This document shows, in pieces, positions 16,374 to 25,258 of a DNA stretch of 64,000 nucleotides (positions are counted from its first letter, which is position 1; every line of letters begins with the position of its first letter). Source of the stretch: an uncultured Bacteroidales bacterium (GTDB lineage Bacteria > Bacteroidota > Bacteroidia > Bacteroidales > Muribaculaceae); NCBI GenBank assembly GCA_902781045.1, contig CACZHT010000011.1, forward strand, positions 1-64,000. Direction: 5' to 3'. The notes beneath the pieces are model-generated. The model saw only the letters and a program-made list of their open reading frames with translations. It had not been told where the DNA came from and made no database searches. A program made the position numbers and the translations under genes.

Positions 16374-17456
16374 TTAAAACTGAACTTCCTTGGCCAGATA
16401 GATGATGGTGGGGAAGTGGTCGCTGTAGCCGTTGAGGAACACCCCGCCCGAGTAGGTACGCAGCGGGTAGCCCTGTCGGTCGCCCTCGCGTGTCTTGAGG
16501 AACTCTCGGTTGAGCACCTCGGCGCGCAGGAAGGTGAGCTGTGGTTTCTCCTTGCTGTCATAGTATTTGGTAAAGAAGCCCGTCATCATGATTTGGTCAA
16601 ACAGGTTCCATCCGCCCTTGTAGGCCAGTGTGCCGATGCCTCGGTCCAGAATCTTCCACCACGGGTTGTAGACGTCGTCATAGTCGTCCACATCCTTGAT
16701 GTCTCGGCGACCTTCCAGCACCTTGGCGCAGCTGCGGTCCTGAGGGTCGTCGTTGAGGTCGCCCATGAAGATGATGCCCTGGTTGGGATCGTCGCGCAGC
16801 AGCGAGTCGATGGTCTGGCGGGCCATCTCGGCGGCAGCCTCGCGCAGATAGCTCGACTGCTCCTGCCCGCCCAGGCGCGACGGCCAGTGGTTGACCAGGA
16901 CCGACACCTTGTCGCCTGCCAGCATGCCGGTGACGCACAGCTGGTCGCGGGTGCGGAAGTTCTCGCTGAACTGGTCTTCATAGTCCAGCTCCTCGAAGTA
17001 GCGTTTCTCGAGACGCTGGTTGGTGACGTTGAGCACCTTGAACAAGCGGGGGTTGTAGAGCAGGCCCACATCCACTCCACGGCGGTCAGGGCTGTCGTGG
17101 TGCACAATCTGGTATCGGCGGCTCTTGAGCTCGGGCTGTCGCACCAGGTCTTGCAGCACGGTGATGTTCTCAATCTCGCTCACGCCGATCAGGGCCGGGC
17201 CGTCGGGTGTGCCAGGTGTTGTGATTTGTGCGATGGCCGAGGCCATGTTGTGTTGCTTCAGCCAGTACTTCTCGTGATTCCACTGGCGGGCGCCGGCCGG
17301 CGAGAATTCCAGGTCATAGGTCCCGTTGGTGTTGATGGTGTCGAACAGGTTCTCCAGGTTGTAGAACATCACACCGTAGAGGTTGTATTGGCGTTCTTGT
17401 GCCAGAGCCGGCAACAGCAGCAGCGCGGCCAGGGCGATCAGTGCAGTTTTCTTCAT
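16374..17456 (-). CDS. Secreted endonuclease/exonuclease/phosphatase family protein
   Basis: 360 residues with a signal peptide (MKKTALIALAALLLLPALA). The EEP fold is marked by 'VMFYNLENLFD', the metal-binding Glu in 'IGVSEIEN', 'VNHWPSR', 'FMGDLNDDPQD' and the catalytic pair in 'YSDHFPTI'. Bacteroidetes members of this group are exported DNase/phosphatase-like enzymes, so it may act on extracellular nucleic acid or phospho-compounds; the substrate is unknown. A TATCTTTG -7 element lies at 17484-17491 on the minus strand. Confidence 0.85.
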   Translation of the reverse strand: MKKTALIALAALLLLPALAQERQYNLYGVMFYNLENLFDTINTNGTYDLEFSPAGARQWNHEKYWLKQHNMASAIAQITTPGTPDGPALIGVSEIENITVLQDLVRQPELKSRRYQIVHHDSPDRRGVDVGLLYNPRLFKVLNVTNQRLEKRYFEELDYEDQFSENFRTRDQLCVTGMLAGDKVSVLVNHWPSRLGGQEQSSYLREAAAEMARQTIDSLLRDDPNQGIIFMGDLNDDPQDRSCAKVLEGRRDIKDVDDYDDVYNPWWKILDRGIGTLAYKGGWNLFDQIMMTGFFTKYYDSKEKPQLTFLRAEVLNREFLKTREGDRQGYPLRTYSGGVFLNGYSDHFPTIIYLAKEVQF

Positions 17457-17483
17457 TGTCAGGGGTGTTAAATGTTATTGCGG

Positions 17484-17491
17484 CAAAGATA
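17484..17491 (-). promoter_or_regulatory. Bacteroidetes -7 promoter element
   Basis: TATCTTTG on the minus strand, 27 bases upstream of the EEP-family start codon. No clear -33 TTTG. Confidence 0.45.
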
Positions 17492-17573
17492 CAAAAAAAA
17501 TGCCAATCAGCAACTGCCGATTGACATTTTTGCATTCAAGAATTCTTAAATTCTCAAATTCGTGTGGCGGACA

Positions 17574-18764
17574 TCACTTGATGCAGCCCAGCTCACGCCC
17601 CACCTTGATGAAGGCGGCGATGGCCTTGTCGAGGTGCTCGCGCTCGTGGCCAGCGCTCAGCTGCACGCGGATGCGGGCCTGTCCCTTGGGCACGACGGGA
17701 TAATAGAAGCCCGTGACGTAGATGCCTTCTTCCTGCATGCGGGCGGCGAAGTCCTGCGACAGCTTTGCGTCATAGAGCATCACGGCGCAGATGGCGCTCT
17801 GGGTGGGCTTGATGTCGAAGCCTGCTGCCATCATCTTGTCGCGGAAGTAGTTGACGTTGTCCACCAGCTTGTCGTGCAGGGCGTTGCTCTCCTTGAGCAT
17901 CTTGAACATCTCGATCGAGGCACCCACGATGCCGGGGGCGATAGAGTTGCTGAACAGGTAGGGGCGGCTGCGCTGGCGCAGCATGTCGATGATTTCCTTG
18001 CGTCCGGTGGTGAAGCCACCCATTGCGCCGCCGAAAGCCTTGCCCAGCGTGCCGGTGAAGATGTCGATGCGTCCATAGAGGTCAAACTGCTCGGCCACGC
18101 CATGGCCGGTCTTGCCCACGACACCTGCCGAGTGCGACTCGTCGACCATCACCAGGGCGTCATATTTCTCGGCCAGGTCACAAATCTTGTCCATCGGGGC
18201 CACATTGCCGTCCATCGAGAACACGCCGTCGGTGGCGATGACGCGGAAGCGCTGTGCCTGAGCCTCCTTCAGGCAATTCTCCAGCTCGGTCATGTCGGCG
18301 TTGGCATAGCGGTAGCGTTTGGCTTTGCACAGACGCACGCCGTCGATGATTGAAGCGTGGTTCAGCGCGTCGCTGATGATGGCGTCCTGGTCGGTGAGCA
18401 GAGCCTCAAACAATCCGCCGTTGGCATCGAAGCACGATCCGTAGAGGATGGCGTCATCGGTGTGGAAGTAGTCGGCGATGGCGGCCTCCAGTTCCTTGTG
18501 CAGGTCTTGTGTGCCACAGATGAAGCGCACGCTCGACATGCCATAGCCATGAGTGCGCATGGCCTCGGTGGCGGCAGTGATCAGGCGTGGGTTGTTCGAC
18601 AGACCCAGGTAGTTGTTGGCACAGAAGTTCAGCACGTCGCTGTCGGGGCGCACCTTGATGGCGGCGCGCTGTTCGGTGGTGATGATACGTTCGTTCTTGT
18701 AGAGTCCGGCAGCTTGGATGTCGGCCAGTTCCTGTGTGAGGAACTCTTTCATTTTACCATACAT
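17574..18764 (-). CDS. kbl: Glycine C-acetyltransferase (2-amino-3-ketobutyrate CoA ligase)
   Basis: 396 residues, PLP-dependent alpha-oxoamine synthase. It cleaves 2-amino-3-ketobutyrate with CoA to glycine and acetyl-CoA. Visible motifs are 'NFCANNYLGLSNNP', 'YGMSSVRFICGT', 'VDESHSAGVVG' and the PLP lysine in 'FTGTLGKAFGGAMGG'. Length is typical. It is divergent from the SDR-type threonine dehydrogenase at 19000, so the pair forms the threonine-to-glycine pathway around a shared 235-bp regulatory region. Confidence 0.95.
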   Translation of the reverse strand: MYGKMKEFLTQELADIQAAGLYKNERIITTEQRAAIKVRPDSDVLNFCANNYLGLSNNPRLITAATEAMRTHGYGMSSVRFICGTQDLHKELEAAIADYFHTDDAILYGSCFDANGGLFEALLTDQDAIISDALNHASIIDGVRLCKAKRYRYANADMTELENCLKEAQAQRFRVIATDGVFSMDGNVAPMDKICDLAEKYDALVMVDESHSAGVVGKTGHGVAEQFDLYGRIDIFTGTLGKAFGGAMGGFTTGRKEIIDMLRQRSRPYLFSNSIAPGIVGASIEMFKMLKESNALHDKLVDNVNYFRDKMMAAGFDIKPTQSAICAVMLYDAKLSQDFAARMQEEGIYVTGFYYPVVPKGQARIRVQLSAGHEREHLDKAIAAFIKVGRELGCIK

Positions 18765-18799
18765 AGTTATTTAGTTTTTAATTTTGGTTTTCAGGTCGG

Positions 18800-18849
18800 T
18801 CTAGATGCGTCAGAAACTCTAGAAACTCTAGAAATCCTAGATGTCTAGA
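18800..18849. repeat. 9-bp-period TCTAGA array 1 (kbl/tdh intergenic)
   Basis: TCTAGA or CCTAGA at 18800, 18818, 18827, 18836 and 18844, in near-perfect 9-bp phase (one slot at 18809 degenerate). Similar arrays are at 35778-35810 and 40394-40417. It lies between the divergent kbl and tdh genes, upstream of both. Confidence 0.75.
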
Positions 18850-18933
18850 CTTAAAACAGGCACAAAGTTCTGAAAAATTCCCGACATGAGAAAAAAATCT
18901 TCGGAAAAAGTGTAATATTGCCGTGCTTTTTCG

Positions 18934-18941
18934 TACCTTTG
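18934..18941 (+). promoter_or_regulatory. Bacteroidetes -7 promoter element for tdh
   Basis: TACCTTTG matches TAnnTTTG, 59 bases before the threonine dehydrogenase start; a -33 box is not clear. Confidence 0.55.
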
Positions 18942-18999
18942 CAACCGTCTTTGCGACACCATTAACAATCGTACAATTAACACTCTAAAGATAAAGACA

Positions 19000-19959
19000 A
19001 TGAAAAACGTGTTGGTTATTGGCTCGACAGGGCAGATTGGCTCCGAGCTAACAATGAAACTGAGAGGCATTTATGGCAACGCCAATGTCGTGGCTGGTTA
19101 CATCAAGGGAGCCGAGCCCAAGGGCGAGCTCCTGGAGTCGGGGCCGGCCGAGGAGGTTGACATCACCAATGCTCAGCAGATTGCCGACGCTGTGCGCAAG
19201 CACAAGGTCGACACCATCTATAACCTGGCCGCTCTGCTCAGCGCAGTGGCCGAGGCCAAGCCGTTGCTGGCATGGAAGATTGGCATCGGCGGACTGATGA
19301 ACACCCTGGAGGTGGCTCGCGAGCTCAAGTGTGCTGTGTTCACGCCCAGCTCGATAGGCTCGTTTGGCCCCAATGCCCCCAAGGACGGCACACCGCAAGA
19401 CACCATCCAGCAGCCGCGCACCATGTATGGCGTGACCAAAGTCTCGGGTGAGTTGCTCAGCAACTACTATGCACTCAAGTTCGGCGTTGACACGCGTTCG
19501 GTGCGATTCCCGGGCCTCATCAGCTATGTCACCCCTCCGGGTGGCGGCACCACCGACTATGCCGTCGACATCTACTATAGTGCCGTCAAGGGCGAGAAAT
19601 TCATCTGCCCCATCAAGCAGGGCACGTTCATGGACATGATGTATATGCCCGATGCGCTGCGTGCGGCCATCGAGATCATGGAAGCCAATCCCGAGCGACT
19701 GATTCACCGCAACTCGTTCAACATCGCCTCGATGAGCTTTGACCCCGAAATCATCTACAATAAGATTAAGGAGTATGTGCCGGGCTTCGAGATGGTCTAT
19801 GACGTCGACCCGTTGCGTCAGGGCATCGCCGACAGCTGGCCCAACCGCCTGGACGACACCTGCGCACGCATGGAGTGGGACTGGAAGCCTGAGTACGACC
19901 TCGATGCCATGACCCGCGACATGCTCGACAAGCTGCGCATCAAGTTCGGCAAGTCTTGA
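19000..19959 (+). CDS. tdh: SDR-type L-threonine 3-dehydrogenase
   Basis: 319 residues, extended short-chain dehydrogenase. 'VLVIGSTGQIGSEL' is the NAD-binding Rossmann motif, 'FTPSSIGSFGP' carries the active-site Ser region and 'MYGVTKVSGE' the catalytic YxxxK. It oxidises L-threonine to 2-amino-3-ketobutyrate, the substrate of the divergent kbl product. The epimerase-like family also includes UDP-sugar epimerases, but the 'PPGGGTTDYAVDIYY' stretch and the kbl neighbour favour threonine dehydrogenase. A strong terminator follows. Confidence 0.9.
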   Translation: MKNVLVIGSTGQIGSELTMKLRGIYGNANVVAGYIKGAEPKGELLESGPAEEVDITNAQQIADAVRKHKVDTIYNLAALLSAVAEAKPLLAWKIGIGGLMNTLEVARELKCAVFTPSSIGSFGPNAPKDGTPQDTIQQPRTMYGVTKVSGELLSNYYALKFGVDTRSVRFPGLISYVTPPGGGTTDYAVDIYYSAVKGEKFICPIKQGTFMDMMYMPDALRAAIEIMEANPERLIHRNSFNIASMSFDPEIIYNKIKEYVPGFEMVYDVDPLRQGIADSWPNRLDDTCARMEWDWKPEYDLDAMTRDMLDKLRIKFGKS

Positions 19960-19976
19960 CAAGCAACTTTCCTTAT

Positions 19977-20022
19977 AAAAAAGGACAAAAGCCAGGCTGC
20001 GCGCCCGCTTTTGTCCTTTTTT
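19977..20022 (+). terminator. Rho-independent terminator after tdh
   Basis: 16-bp perfect stem (AAAAAAGGACAAAAGC / GCTTTTGTCCTTTTTT) with a 14-base loop and T-run. Confidence 0.9.
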
Positions 20023-20037
20023 ACATCCGCCATCCGA

Positions 20038-20082
20038 GCTCCCCTCCCCTCTCCCAAAGGGGAGGGGGTTGGGGGTGGGGTT
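20038..20082. repeat. CCCCTCCCC/GGGGAGGGG palindromic repeat, single unit
   Basis: Core CCCCTCCCCTCTCCCAAAGG with GGGGAGGG arm and the usual GGGGTGGGGTTTG tail, between the tdh terminator and a long-hairpin element. Confidence 0.8.
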
Positions 20083-20121
20083 TGACACTAGCATCTTTGG
20101 TAACTATGGCGAATTGGGTGG

Positions 20122-20196
20122 CGAATTGGGGACGGTTCTTTTCCGCCAAATGTGAAATCCGTTAACATTTGGCGGAAAAGAACCGTCCCCAATCCG
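20122..20196. repeat. GGGGACGGTTCT long-hairpin element, copy 3
   Basis: 32-bp arms (20122-20153, 20165-20196), 11-base loop, one mismatch at the base of the stem. It is followed by CCATTTTTT and lies 18 bases from the jetD stop, so it may also act as a terminator for the Wadjet operon. It marks the left edge of the defence island. Confidence 0.88.
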
Positions 20197-20214
20197 CCAT
20201 TTTTTGAAGTGGAC

Positions 20215-21060
20215 TCAATAGTCAATATATCCCTCTTGGTCGTAGCCTTTGCGGTATTGACAAATCATGCTGATTAAATCTTGAAGCTCTTGAACGTCTG
20301 ACGACATGTTTTTCAACCGATTGTACTGCTCGTCAAATCGTTGGCTTGAACCAGACTGGAGGCGAGACGCAATGTCATCGGGGATCAAAAATGCCACTCG
20401 GTCTAAGTCAAGATATTGTTCGAACTCGGTTTGATAGATATGTATTCCCGCCAAATCGAAATCTCCAAAATGCAAGTAATGATTCGGTATTGAGATGAGC
20501 CACCTCCTCAAGTCTGTTGATTGAGGATAACGAGACACAAAAAGAGCTTTTTGCGGTAGACCATGCGCTGCGAGGTAATGTTCAAAAAATCGTTTTTGCT
20601 GGCGAATCTTTCTGAAATTCTCCATATTCTCAATGCCGATTACTGTCACATCTTGTGGAATAGAGAATCTCTCCCAGTCACAAACAAACAGGAAGCATCC
20701 ATCTTGCGGTTTCACCACAAATGGCTCACCACCCAGACAGCACTTGATAGATTCATAGCTATTTATGGGGAATCCGGGGCATGATCGCACCGTCATTAGC
20801 TTGGAGTTGCCCGTTGATGCTGCCATAGAGGCCCGTGACATGTCCGTGCCGAGTTCAAGCACGCGGTAGCTCTCGTCCTTGTCAATGAGAAATCGTTTCA
20901 AGGCTTCGGTGTCGCATGCACGATATGATTTCTTCGAGCCACGTGTTGACACAAGCAGCAATTTTTCTCCGAGGAGCTCCTCCCGCAGCTTGCGGCTTAA
21001 TCTTGAGCTAGCGACCCACTCTCCCGATACTAGCGCCCGTATTGATGCACTTATAGCCAT
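20215..21060 (-). CDS. jetD: Wadjet protein JetD (TOPRIM-like nuclease subunit)
   Basis: 281 residues. In Wadjet, JetD is the topoisomerase VI-like/TOPRIM subunit that cleaves plasmid DNA after extrusion by the JetABC SMC complex. The TOPRIM acidic residues are visible: Glu in 'VIGIENMENFRK' and the D-x-D in 'LHFGDFDLAGIHIY'. At 281 residues it is shorter than JetD proteins I know (around 380-400), and the N-terminal part does not show the usual DUF3322 look, so this is a divergent form. Six bases separate it from jetC. It is the last gene of the operon. Confidence 0.75.
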   Translation of the reverse strand: MAISASIRALVSGEWVASSRLSRKLREELLGEKLLLVSTRGSKKSYRACDTEALKRFLIDKDESYRVLELGTDMSRASMAASTGNSKLMTVRSCPGFPINSYESIKCCLGGEPFVVKPQDGCFLFVCDWERFSIPQDVTVIGIENMENFRKIRQQKRFFEHYLAAHGLPQKALFVSRYPQSTDLRRWLISIPNHYLHFGDFDLAGIHIYQTEFEQYLDLDRVAFLIPDDIASRLQSGSSQRFDEQYNRLKNMSSDVQELQDLISMICQYRKGYDQEGYIDY

Positions 21061-21066
21061 ATATGC

Positions 21067-24000
21067 CTAGTTGATTCGCTCCAACAACTTTGTCACCCTT
21101 GTCTTTACACCCTCTTTGTTCAGCAGATAGGTGTAACGGTAATCGTAGGGATTATAGGATGTCGGTGAACTGTTAATAATATAAATATTGCGTGAATTGG
21201 CAAACTGCAGGATTCCCTTGATGTTGTTGGGATGTAGCCTCCCGATTTCATCCATCATGCAATGAACGATAAAGTCGCCACTTTTCTTGGCGGCTTTTTT
21301 CTTAAAGACATTGATGAGCATGATGTTCACCATAGCCTTGACCAGGATGTCAGTGCCGTCAGACCCCACATTGTTGATTCGCTCCACCCAATTGGTGTCA
21401 TTGTCGTTCTCCTTGACCCTGAACTGTAAGCGGAAAGAGTCGCTTAGCGAAACCGTTGCACGGCTTTGATTATCTTGCAGCAGGCGGGATAGGCTCTTGA
21501 GGTAGTCCACCACCTTGAGGTTCACCTGGTCACGGTTGTCACTAGAGAACAGGTTGATCTCACCCATCGAGAGTGCATTCTCGATAGTGAAATCATGAAT
21601 CGACATGAGTAGTATCATGAGCCTGTCGGACGACTCGTTGGCCCTGAGCTCAATGCTCTTGATGACACCGGCAAAGTTCTTCTCAACAAAATCCCTGTTA
21701 ATGTCAAGAATCACTCCATCCACATCAGCCCTGCGCTTCATCAAGGCGCCGACTTCGCTAGAGATGCGCCCTAGGATGTCCTTGTAGTGTTCGCTAGTCC
21801 TCTGGCGGTATTCCTCAATCTTGTTGTTGTCCATGAATTCCTGCAGGCTGGTGGCAATTTGCAGGAAATCATCGTCGGTCACAGGCATGGTATTGAAGTG
21901 GAAGGTGTTCTGTGGCTTGAAATTGCGGTTGAAGTTTACAACTGCTGATTTCAGCTTATCAAGTGACTCTCGTTTTTGATTTACAGTTCCTCTTAATTGG
22001 CTCAGGAGCTGTTGGCAATCCTGTTGGCTTTCGATTGTTTTGTCATCCGACAGAAATGTGTCTGAAACGAGATGTTCGTTTTCCACGACCTGGTGATATA
22101 GCTCCAGTCCCTCGCGCCTATGTGTCAATTCTTTGAGAATCACTTTCCTGCGCTCTTCCAACTCCGTTCGCTTCTTCTCTATGCGGGAGCGTCTGTCTTG
22201 ATATCGTTGGCGCATGGTTGCGAGTTGCCCCTCAATGTCCTTGATGTTCTTTCGTATATCTGGCTCTTGGGAAAACAGATTCTGCTCGGCATCGCGATAC
22301 CTGAGCACAGTGGTGCGTTCGGCCTCTATCTGTTGCAACAGTTTGTTGAGTTTTTCCAATGCTTTGCGATACTGCTCAAGCAGGTTCACATCAACGCCCT
22401 TGCCGGCCAGCTCGGCTCTCTGTTGCTCTTCCAGTTGAGTTGTCTGAGTGGTAAACTCTTGATTCTGAACTTTTGCTTTTGAGTCCTGTGATTCCTTGAA
22501 TGCACGTAATTGCTCATCAAGAATTCTGGAAGACTTGTTGAAGGTGTTATCAAGGTCTTTGAGTTCCTTCTTGTTCTTTGCTTCTCTCTTTTCACGAGCA
22601 TCTTTTTCGGCCTGTACTTTGAGCGATGCTTCATTGGAGGCCCGCTCACGAACAGCCCTTTCTTTTGCCACCATTTCCTGCTCTTCCATCTCTAGTCGGT
22701 GCAACAGATTTTGCTGATCCTGCCGTTTGAATGGGATTTGTTCGAACTCGACTTTTAGTCGTGTTGCTTCTTGGCGAAGTGGATTGAGCTGCGTCGCATA
22801 TTTCTTGCCCAATTTTTCTGTCTCTTCCTGTAGGGTGATTGGCAATTGTGACAGTAGCCGATTTGTCTGCAGCAATTGCTCTTCCAGTTCTTTTTTCTCG
22901 GCTCTAAAATCATCAGGGGTGCGATGCGTGTCATCAATATTATCAAGATTTATATTGATGCCAAACAAGTTGTCAGTCCCTTGGACAAGCTGGGGCTCCA
23001 GGCTCTGTGCGTATAGGATTCTGTCTTCATCGGCCACTTTCCCGATAGTGTCCTCCCACCCCTCGACATTGACGGTCAGCCATTGGTAGAACGATCCTTC
23101 AAGGTGTGAAAGCTTGTGTTCGATTTTGGCAATCTGCTCTTGGAGCTGTGTGCGATTGGCCTCCAAGCGTTCTTGTTCACGTTGAGAGGCTTGCTTCAGT
23201 TCGGCTTCTTTCATATCATACTCTGACTGAACCTGATTCATTTGGCTTCTTATAGCCGCTTGTTGGGCTTCGTTCTCTATTCCTTTCATTTCCAACTGCC
23301 TAAGTCGCTCCACGGCAAGTTTCATTTCGTCGGCCTTGGGATGCCATTGGCGCAGTTCTTTGATGGCAGCATAGGCTCTGTTCTGCTCAGCTATCAACAT
23401 CTGCAGTCGCTCATCTGAATCATGGCGCCACGCATTGAAAGCCTCCAAAATATGGTTTCGGTTTTTTGTGCGTTCTGCCTCCAGTCGCAGTCGTTCTTGA
23501 TGCTGGGCATCTTTCTGCTCAAGGTAGGCATCTTTCAGTGAGTTTTCGAAAGCCCGATGGGCATTCTCTAATTTCGCTCGGGCAATGCTATACTTTTCTT
23601 TGATTGTTGCATGAGTTTTCAGCAGGTCGTCCAGCAACATCTGTTGGCCCTCTGCCTGCTGCTTTATTGTGGTTTCACGGTCTGCAAGTGCAAGTTTCTC
23701 CTCAATATTTTGTGACTGAAACTCCTTCTTTGCCTGTGCAATGTCTTTTAGTTTGCCCTTCATGCGGCCAAGCTCTTGGTTTTTCGCGTCTTTCTCCTTG
23801 TCATATTCAGATGTGAGCTCTTTCTCTCGGTCGCTCTCTTTTTCGATGCAAACTTTCACTTCATCGGACTCGGTCTCCAGTAGCGGCATCTTGTGCTCGC
23901 TCACGGCAACGGCGTGATTCAACATGTGCCACAATTCCAGTAATTGTTGGTCAAGTGCCACAATGACCCTACCCTGTTCGGCAATCTTTGAGGCTTGCTC

Positions 24001-24717
24001 CCGAACCGGATACTTGCCATCGCGTGTCTGCCTGAACCAGCAGTCAATCTCGTCATACTCCCGCTCGAAGTCGGTTACCAGTCTCCTATAGGTCTGCAGG
24101 TCTATCGGCAGCTCGTCATCGGCCATAGACTGGATGATGGTGTTTTTCACAAAGTCGGCATCGAGTTTGGTGTTCAGAAACACATTTTGAATGCTGCGGG
24201 GAATGTTCTGATAGTGGGTGCTCTGTACCAACGCATAACGCACATATTTGTGGTCACGGGTATTGCCGAAGATGATATCCCTGAACATCGACCCGGATTC
24301 TATTCTGGCCGATACTGTCACGTTCTTATCGATGCGTTCACGTATCTTCACCCAGTCGTTCAGTGCCTGCTTGTTGTCGCCAATGAACCACTCTCGGCGG
24401 TAGGGCGCATCGATAAATCTCCATGAGGCACGGCCAAGGTATCGGCTCACCAGAATGGTATAAGCGCCACTGTCGCGCATCACCTCATAGAGGATATAGG
24501 AATTGGAATGACGGAAATAGAACTCGTCGAACGGCTTTTGTCCCTGCTGGATTCCCAGACGTTGCTTGTCGGCATTGTAGAAAAACAGCAATGCCCGCAA
24601 CACGGTGCTCTTGCCCACGCCTTGAGTACCGGTGAAATGTACGTTGCCGTCCACCGAGATCTCTTCATAGGGAATATTGGCGCTGTTGATAAATATGATT
24701 TTATTCAGGTATTTCAT
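21067..24717 (-). CDS. jetC: Wadjet protein JetC (MksB-like SMC ATPase)
   Basis: 1216 residues from the ATG at 24717; a TTG at 24729 is a less likely start. Walker A is 'GTQGVGKST' (residues 30-38) and Walker B is 'VHCMMDEIGRLHPNN' near the C-terminus. The region before it, 'INNVGSDGTDILVKAMVNI', is in the signature-loop position but lacks a canonical SGGE. About 270-1000 is long Lys/Glu/Gln-rich coiled coil with a hinge-like break. This is the SMC motor that extrudes small circular DNA. It overlaps the jetB stop by 17 bases and sits between jetB and jetD, the standard order. Confidence 0.88.
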   Translation of the reverse strand: MKYLNKIIFINSANIPYEEISVDGNVHFTGTQGVGKSTVLRALLFFYNADKQRLGIQQGQKPFDEFYFRHSNSYILYEVMRDSGAYTILVSRYLGRASWRFIDAPYRREWFIGDNKQALNDWVKIRERIDKNVTVSARIESGSMFRDIIFGNTRDHKYVRYALVQSTHYQNIPRSIQNVFLNTKLDADFVKNTIIQSMADDELPIDLQTYRRLVTDFEREYDEIDCWFRQTRDGKYPVREQASKIAEQGRVIVALDQQLLELWHMLNHAVAVSEHKMPLLETESDEVKVCIEKESDREKELTSEYDKEKDAKNQELGRMKGKLKDIAQAKKEFQSQNIEEKLALADRETTIKQQAEGQQMLLDDLLKTHATIKEKYSIARAKLENAHRAFENSLKDAYLEQKDAQHQERLRLEAERTKNRNHILEAFNAWRHDSDERLQMLIAEQNRAYAAIKELRQWHPKADEMKLAVERLRQLEMKGIENEAQQAAIRSQMNQVQSEYDMKEAELKQASQREQERLEANRTQLQEQIAKIEHKLSHLEGSFYQWLTVNVEGWEDTIGKVADEDRILYAQSLEPQLVQGTDNLFGININLDNIDDTHRTPDDFRAEKKELEEQLLQTNRLLSQLPITLQEETEKLGKKYATQLNPLRQEATRLKVEFEQIPFKRQDQQNLLHRLEMEEQEMVAKERAVRERASNEASLKVQAEKDAREKREAKNKKELKDLDNTFNKSSRILDEQLRAFKESQDSKAKVQNQEFTTQTTQLEEQQRAELAGKGVDVNLLEQYRKALEKLNKLLQQIEAERTTVLRYRDAEQNLFSQEPDIRKNIKDIEGQLATMRQRYQDRRSRIEKKRTELEERRKVILKELTHRREGLELYHQVVENEHLVSDTFLSDDKTIESQQDCQQLLSQLRGTVNQKRESLDKLKSAVVNFNRNFKPQNTFHFNTMPVTDDDFLQIATSLQEFMDNNKIEEYRQRTSEHYKDILGRISSEVGALMKRRADVDGVILDINRDFVEKNFAGVIKSIELRANESSDRLMILLMSIHDFTIENALSMGEINLFSSDNRDQVNLKVVDYLKSLSRLLQDNQSRATVSLSDSFRLQFRVKENDNDTNWVERINNVGSDGTDILVKAMVNIMLINVFKKKAAKKSGDFIVHCMMDEIGRLHPNNIKGILQFANSRNIYIINSSPTSYNPYDYRYTYLLNKEGVKTRVTKLLERIN

Positions 24718-25258
24718 CTTCGTTGGCAATTTGAATCATGTTGACCAATTCCTCGGCATAATGGAATGCCGATGTGACCTTAAAAGTTTCATCTTGGTCG
24801 CTGATGCACTCGGCAAAGCACATATTCTGCATCTCTTGGAGCAGCTTGTTCACTATCTCGGGGTTTGATCCCGCGCCATACTTTTTGAATAGATGTCCGG
24901 CTTTCTCTCTCAGCTCAATGTCCAGGCTGATTTGTTCAATCAAGTGGCTCTTTCGGAACTGATAGCCTGCAGTGAACGACTGGTTGTAGGTTTTAAGGAA
25001 GTCAAGATAATCGAGCCATTTAGAAAAGCTTTCCAGCTTTTGCTCAACGGTCTGTCTACTCTCGCCACTTCGCGAGAAATAGAAGTATCCATTGCCATGC
25101 TCGAGCAGTAACCCGATTTCCATGAAAAAGTCCACATAGTCGTCAAAGTTCTCCTCCATGTCCTCATACAGGTGACGGTTCGAAGGATTGATACTGTCCA
25201 CTGCGATAAATTCGCCTCGGCTCAGTCGCTCATATATTTGTCGAGTGTTATTTCGCAT
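24701..25258 (-). CDS. jetB: Wadjet protein JetB (MksE-like, DUF4194 type)
   Basis: 185 residues from the ATG at 25258 (MRNNTRQIYERLSRGEFI); a more upstream in-frame start would overlap jetA further. The winged-helix KITE-type small subunit is suggested by 'ENFDDYVDFFMEIGLLLEHGNGYFYFSR' and by its size. It overlaps jetA by 11 bases and jetC by 17, so translation of the three is probably coupled. Confidence 0.82.
   Translation of the reverse strand: MRNNTRQIYERLSRGEFIAVDSINPSNRHLYEDMEENFDDYVDFFMEIGLLLEHGNGYFYFSRSGESRQTVEQKLESFSKWLDYLDFLKTYNQSFTAGYQFRKSHLIEQISLDIELREKAGHLFKKYGAGSNPEIVNKLLQEMQNMCFAECISDQDETFKVTSAFHYAEELVNMIQIANEDEIPE

Noticed and set aside
25165-25195. tRNA-like GGTTCGAAG word
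   Set aside because: It is inside jetB with no acceptor or anticodon stems around it; no tRNA gene is supported anywhere in the window.
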